Assembly: GCA_035263865.1 (NCBI GenBank)
Contig: DATFQX010000130.1
Location: 1 to 64,000, forward strand
DNA length: 64,000 bases
From: VAZQ01 sp035263865
Lineage (GTDB): Bacteria; Pseudomonadota; Alphaproteobacteria; Rhizobiales; Xanthobacteraceae
Direction of reading: 5' to 3'
Part shown: piece by piece, positions 60,657-64,000 of the stretch
Layout of the letters: every line of letters begins with the position of its first letter
Numbering within the stretch: the first letter of the stretch is position 1
Program-made: the position numbers and the translations under genes
The notes under the pieces: generated by a model
Told to the model about the DNA's origin: nothing
The model's database searches: none
The model's input: only the letters and a program-made list of their open reading frames with translations

Positions 60657-61597
60657 CGGCAAGCGCGCGGGTCGGGATGAAGAATATGGGTAAAAAGACG
60701 GCGGCGAAGACGCGCAGCACGAAGGAGCGGCGCTACAGCGATATTCTCTACGAGGTCCGCGATCAGGTGGCGTGGGCCACCATCAACCGGCCGCGCGTAC
60801 TCAACGCCTTTCGCGAGCAGACGCTCGACGAGCTGATCGACGCGCTGAAATCGACCCGCGAAGATCCGTCAATCGCCTGCGCGGTTGTGACCGGCGCGGG
60901 CGACAAGGCCTTTTCCGCGGGCGGCGATTTCTACGCCATGAAGCGGCTCAATTGGGTCAACGCCGCGATGTGGAACGACCGCATGCTGGGCCTCGCCAAT
61001 ACCATCCGCGGTTTGCCGATCCCGGTCATTGCCATGGTCAACGGCTGGTGCATGGGCGGCGGCCACGAGCTCGCCTTGTGGTGCGACCTGGTCATTGCGT
61101 CGGACAATGCCGTGCTCGGCCAAACCGGCGCGCGGGTCGGCGCCTGCCCGACGGTCGGCGCCACGCAGTACCTGCCGCGAATCATCGGCGAACGGCTCGC
61201 GCGCGAGATGATCTTCTGCGCCCGCCGCCTCACCGGGCAAGAGGCGGTTGCGATCGGGCTCATCAACAAGTGCGTGCCGCAGCGCGAGTTGCGCAAGGAG
61301 ACGCTCGCATGGTGCGAGACCATCAAGGGTCATAGCCCGCAGACGCTGCGTATGACGAAGAAAAGCCTCAACTTCGAGTCCGATCTGCTCTATGCCTCGT
61401 GGCAGCACGGCATGGAATTGCTGGCCCATGTCTGGGGATCGGAGGAAAGCCTCGAAGGCATGGACGCCTTCCTTCAGGGACGCAAACCGGATTTCCAGAA
61501 ATTCCGGATGCGCAACAAACGCGAGCTCGAGGATTATCTCGATGGCTGCGCCAAGGATCTCAACGCGCCGCCCTCCATGCGCAGGAAGCAATCATGA
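60653..61597 (+). CDS. enoyl-CoA hydratase-family protein, BadI/MenB-like
   Basis: A 314-residue crotonase-fold protein. After a basic 25-residue lead the domain begins YSDILYEVRDQVAWATINRP and VLNAFREQTLDELIDALK, close to BadI, the ring-opening 2-ketocyclohexanecarboxyl-CoA hydrolase. Further blocks are GAGDKAFSAGGDFYAMK, NGWCMGGGHELALWCDLVIA, and GQTGARVGACPTVGATQYLP. The C-terminal GMDAFLQGRKPDFQKFR recalls the BadI end too. It may therefore hydrolyse or cyclise a CoA thioester of a ring acid. It is coupled by overlaps to the DLH-like gene before it and the CoA-transferase after it. An internal ATG nine or twelve codons in is possible as start. Confidence 0.88.
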   Translation: MTASARVGMKNMGKKTAAKTRSTKERRYSDILYEVRDQVAWATINRPRVLNAFREQTLDELIDALKSTREDPSIACAVVTGAGDKAFSAGGDFYAMKRLNWVNAAMWNDRMLGLANTIRGLPIPVIAMVNGWCMGGGHELALWCDLVIASDNAVLGQTGARVGACPTVGATQYLPRIIGERLAREMIFCARRLTGQEAVAIGLINKCVPQRELRKETLAWCETIKGHSPQTLRMTKKSLNFESDLLYASWQHGMELLAHVWGSEESLEGMDAFLQGRKPDFQKFRMRNKRELEDYLDGCAKDLNAPPSMRRKQS

Positions 61598-62790
61598 GCG
61601 AGGATGGACCGCTCGCCGGGATCCGTGTCCTCGACCTGACGCGCATCCTGGCAGGACCCTTATGCACCATGATGCTGGGCGACATGGGCGCGGAGGTGAT
61701 CAAGGTCGAGCCGCCCGAGCGCGGCGACGATACCCGCGCCTGGGGTCCGCCCTTCCTTGCCGGTGAGGCCGTCTATTTCCTCGGTGTCAATCGCAACAAG
61801 CGCTCGCTGACGCTCAACATGGCCGTGCCGGCGGGACAGAAAATTCTCGCCGGGCTGATCGAAAAGGCTGACGTGCTGATCGACAATTTCAGAGTGGGGA
61901 CGCTCGAGAAATGGGGCTTCACCAACGCATGGTTCGAGCGCCAGGCGCCGCGCCTCGTGCGCTGCTCCATCACCGGCTATGGCTCAAGCGGCCCGAAGGC
62001 CGCGCTTGCCGGCTATGACTTCATCCTGCAAGCAGAGTCCGGTCTCATGAGCATCTGCGGCGAGCCGGACGGCCCGCCGATGAAATACGGCGTTGCAATC
62101 GTCGACGTGTGCACCGGTATGCTTGCATCGACCTCGATCCTGGCCGCGCTCAACGCGCGCCATCGCAGCGGCAAGGGCCAGAAGGTGGAACTCTCGCTTT
62201 ACGAAACGTCGCTCGCGATGCTCGTCAACGTGGCCGCGAGCTATCTTGCGGCCGGCCGCGACGCCGACCGGTTCGGCAACGGGCATCCGAGCATTGTGCC
62301 GTATACGGCCTACCGGGCCGCCGACGCGATGATCGCGGTCGGAGTTGGCAACGAGCGCCAGTTCGCGCGCATGGCCGGAGTGCTCGGCCACCCCGAATGG
62401 ACCAAGGATGCGCGCTTTGCGAGCAACCGCGCACGGGTGGAGCACCGGAGCCTCCTCGATGGCCTCATCAACGAGGCACTTTCTCATGACCGCGCCGATG
62501 CCTGGCTCGCCAAGCTCAAGGCGGCTGGGATTCCCTGCGGCAAGATCAACTCGGTCGCGCAAGCGCTCGATGATCCGCACACGGCCGCGCGCACCATGAT
62601 CGAGACTATCGAGCATCCCACCGTCGGCGCCTTGAAGATGCTCGGGATTCCATTCAAGTTCTCCGATACCGCGTGCTCCGTGCGGCGCCCGCCGCCGTCG
62701 CTCGGAGAGCACAGCGAGGAAATTCTTGCCGGCGAGCTCGGCCTGGACGACAAGGCGATTACCGAATTGCGCCGGGACAAGGTGATCTAG
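61594..62790 (+). CDS. CaiB/BaiF-family (family III) CoA-transferase
   Basis: A 398-residue family III CoA-transferase: GPLAGIRVLDLTRILAGPLC at the start, MGAEVIKVEPPERGDDTR, NRNKRSLTLN, FRVGTLEKWGF, then SITGYGSSGPKAALAGYDFI with the catalytic Asp (about D142) and the Q-A-x-S-G-L-M block. It moves CoA between acyl-CoA and a free acid in the cytoplasm, activating the substrate for the BadI-like enzyme encoded upstream (ATGA overlap). The acceptor acid is unknown. Confidence 0.93.
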   Translation: MSEDGPLAGIRVLDLTRILAGPLCTMMLGDMGAEVIKVEPPERGDDTRAWGPPFLAGEAVYFLGVNRNKRSLTLNMAVPAGQKILAGLIEKADVLIDNFRVGTLEKWGFTNAWFERQAPRLVRCSITGYGSSGPKAALAGYDFILQAESGLMSICGEPDGPPMKYGVAIVDVCTGMLASTSILAALNARHRSGKGQKVELSLYETSLAMLVNVAASYLAAGRDADRFGNGHPSIVPYTAYRAADAMIAVGVGNERQFARMAGVLGHPEWTKDARFASNRARVEHRSLLDGLINEALSHDRADAWLAKLKAAGIPCGKINSVAQALDDPHTAARTMIETIEHPTVGALKMLGIPFKFSDTACSVRRPPPSLGEHSEEILAGELGLDDKAITELRRDKVI

Positions 62791-62800
62791 GGCTAGGACC

Positions 62801-63925
62801 ATGAAGATCAAGCGCGTCGAGGCGATCGCGGTCAGCTTTCCCATGAAGAAGCCCGTCGTCATGGCGGGCGTCGAGATCGCTCGGGCGGACAACGTGCTGG
62901 TCCGCGTCCAAGCCGACAACGGCGCCGTCGGCTGGGGAGAGGCCGCCTCCGCCCCGACCATGACCGGGGAAACCGTCGAGAGCATGATGGCGGCGATCGG
63001 CTATCTCGCCCCGGCGCTCGAGGGGCGCGAAGCCGAAGACATTGCCGGAGCGCTCGCAGCGATGGCCGCGCGCATGTACGCCAACAACGGCGCCAAGGCG
63101 GCAATCGAGATCGCGCTGCACGACGTTGTCGGCCGAGCGACCGGCCGACCGGTCTATGCGCTCCTCGGCGGCAAGCAAAGAAGCCGCATGGCCGTGCTCG
63201 GCGTCATCGGTACGGGCGAGCTTAACTCCGACCTGCGCGAAGCGGAAAAGAAGAAGGCGGACGGCTACGTCGCATTCAAGATCAAGGTCGGCATCGATGC
63301 GCCCGGTGTGGATGGCGAACGCACGCGGCGTCTGTGCCGGATACTCGGGCCGGATGCGCTGACGTCATCGGACGCCAATCAAGGCTGGAGCACGCAGCAG
63401 GCGCTGGAGTACGTGCGCGGCGTCGCCGATGCTGGCCTCGACTTTTTCGAGCAACCCGTGGCGGCGGATGATCTTGCCGCCATGGCGACAATCGCGGCCG
63501 CGGCGGGCAAAATCGCCATCGGCGCCGATGAGGGCATCCACTCGCTCGAGGACATCCGCCACCACCACGAGCGCCATGCCGCGCGCGGGGTGAGCCTCAA
63601 AGCCATCAAGCTCGGCGGAATGCGCGGCGCGGTCGCGGCTGGCCGTCTCGCCGCTGAGCTTGGAATGAACGTTAATGTTTCTGCCAAGACCGGCGAATCG
63701 AGCATCGCCTGCGCGGCGGCAACCCACATCGCCGCTGCGCTGCCGCAGATTGCGTGGGGTCTGACGCTGACCAACGCGGGGCTGGCCGAGGACTTGACGC
63801 GAGAGCCGCTGCACATCGCACGCGGGCACGTCGAGGTCTCCGATCGTCCCGGGCTCGGTATCGAGGTCGACGAGGAGCGCCTGCGCCGCTTTCGGCGCAA
63901 CGTGGCGGTGCGGCAAGTGGCGTAA
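62801..63925 (+). CDS. mandelate racemase / muconate lactonizing enzyme-family protein
   Basis: A 374-residue enolase-superfamily member. N-terminal capping domain: SFPMKKPVVMAGVEIARADN, GAVGWGEAASAPTMTGET. The barrel has the KxK base motif VAFKIKVGIDAP, metal ligands in TSSDANQGW (Asp), DFFEQPV (Glu) and IGADEGIHS (Asp/Glu), and the second base lysine in LKAIKLGGMRG, as in MLE-type enzymes. It could lactonise, epimerise or dehydrate a ring-derived acid. It starts ten bases after the CoA-transferase and continues the operon that runs off the window. Confidence 0.9.
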   Translation: MKIKRVEAIAVSFPMKKPVVMAGVEIARADNVLVRVQADNGAVGWGEAASAPTMTGETVESMMAAIGYLAPALEGREAEDIAGALAAMAARMYANNGAKAAIEIALHDVVGRATGRPVYALLGGKQRSRMAVLGVIGTGELNSDLREAEKKKADGYVAFKIKVGIDAPGVDGERTRRLCRILGPDALTSSDANQGWSTQQALEYVRGVADAGLDFFEQPVAADDLAAMATIAAAAGKIAIGADEGIHSLEDIRHHHERHAARGVSLKAIKLGGMRGAVAAGRLAAELGMNVNVSAKTGESSIACAAATHIAAALPQIAWGLTLTNAGLAEDLTREPLHIARGHVEVSDRPGLGIEVDEERLRRFRRNVAVRQVA

Positions 63926-63951
63926 GGGCGCGCCGACGGCGGGGACTCTCA

Positions 63952-64000
63952 ATGAAGCAAGACAATATCGGCATCGCCGTCGTCGGCGCCGGCCGCATCG
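63952..64000 (+). CDS. Gfo/Idh/MocA-like oxidoreductase, 5' end only
   Basis: Sixteen codons are visible before the window ends: a start followed by a polar lead and IGIAVVGAGRI, a Rossmann nucleotide-binding motif (G-x-G-x-x-G in progress). That opening is typical of Gfo/Idh/MocA dehydrogenases. It follows the MR/MLE-type gene by 26 bases and is probably in the same operon. Family assignment rests on a few residues. Confidence 0.5.
   Translation, partial: MKQDNIGIAVVGAGRI

Noticed and set aside
1..64000. tRNA or rRNA genes, CRISPR arrays, transposases, phage integrases
   Set aside because: Scanned for CCA-type tRNA ends, repeated spacer-sized units and DDE or tyrosine recombinase motifs; none could be supported by eye.

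Overview
The window is high-GC DNA from an alphaproteobacterium, most likely a Hyphomicrobiales member of the Bradyrhizobium / Xanthobacteraceae kind. The lineage is inferred from the repeated PF04392-type binding proteins with twin-arginine-like leaders and AWPLAARAQQ signal cores, from Bug/TctC and CaiB/BaiF proteins typical of that group, and from a large conserved coiled-coil protein. No tRNA, rRNA, CRISPR array, phage gene, transposase or plasmid origin was recognised. Almost all of the window is catabolic accessory or semi-accessory DNA.

Layout. 1-4.1 kb is a graveyard of gene fragments: a DNA-ligase remnant, response-regulator pieces in opposite orientations, and five complete, chimeric or truncated copies of the PF04392 binding-protein family, plus small DUF1488- and DUF4242-like genes. 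4.3-8.4 kb (+) holds an amidase, a UbiD-family decarboxylase and an NMT1/THI5-like protein. 8.4-21.5 kb (-) holds an HpaB-type flavin monooxygenase, two molybdenum hydroxylase large subunits, a Bug/TctC protein, two more UbiD proteins, a long coiled-coil protein and a CoxM-type FAD subunit. 21.6-28.2 kb (+) holds CoxM- and CoxS-type subunits, then a PyrK-PyrD-PyrC-like set (PyrC broken by two apparent 1-base deletions), a TcuA-like flavoprotein and a CoxG-like protein. 28.2-30.1 kb (-) is a TctB-TctA permease pair.

30.3-38.8 kb (+) resembles an amine-to-catechol pathway: a glutamine-synthetase-like ligase, Rieske dioxygenase alpha and beta subunits, a dienelactone-hydrolase-like protein, an isochorismatase-like amidohydrolase, a fumarase/aspartase-superfamily lyase, a Bug/TctC protein and an SDR. 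38.9-39.7 kb (-) is an enoyl-CoA hydratase. 39.9-45.4 kb (+) is a translationally coupled sensory chain (DctP-like binding protein, membrane histidine kinase, receiver-kinase hybrid, OmpR-type regulator), followed by an ECF sigma factor with two inverted repeats upstream. 46.9-53.1 kb (+) holds an isoquinoline-1-oxidoreductase-like pair, a shikimate dehydrogenase, a Bug/TctC protein, a carboxymuconolactone-decarboxylase-family protein and a quinone oxidoreductase. 53.2-59.7 kb (-) holds an FAD phenol-type monooxygenase and a leucine/isovalerate module (isovaleryl-CoA dehydrogenase and both methylcrotonyl-CoA carboxylase subunits). 60-64 kb (+) holds a dienelactone hydrolase, a BadI/MenB-like hydratase, a CoA-transferase, an enolase-superfamily enzyme and the start of a Gfo/Idh/MocA oxidoreductase.

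Taken together the genes suggest a region for uptake (Bug, Tct, DctP, NMT1-like proteins) and breakdown of aromatic, heteroaromatic and carboxylated compounds: hydroxylation by Mo-hydroxylases and monooxygenases, decarboxylation by prFMN enzymes, ring cleavage products handled by hydrolases, lyases and CoA enzymes. The most interesting parts are the aniline-dioxygenase-like GS/Rieske block, the PyrK-PyrD-PyrC set inside a Mo-hydroxylase cluster, the mirror arrangement of CoxL/UbiD pairs, and the binding-protein-coupled phosphorelay. Substrates are inferred from gene families only.
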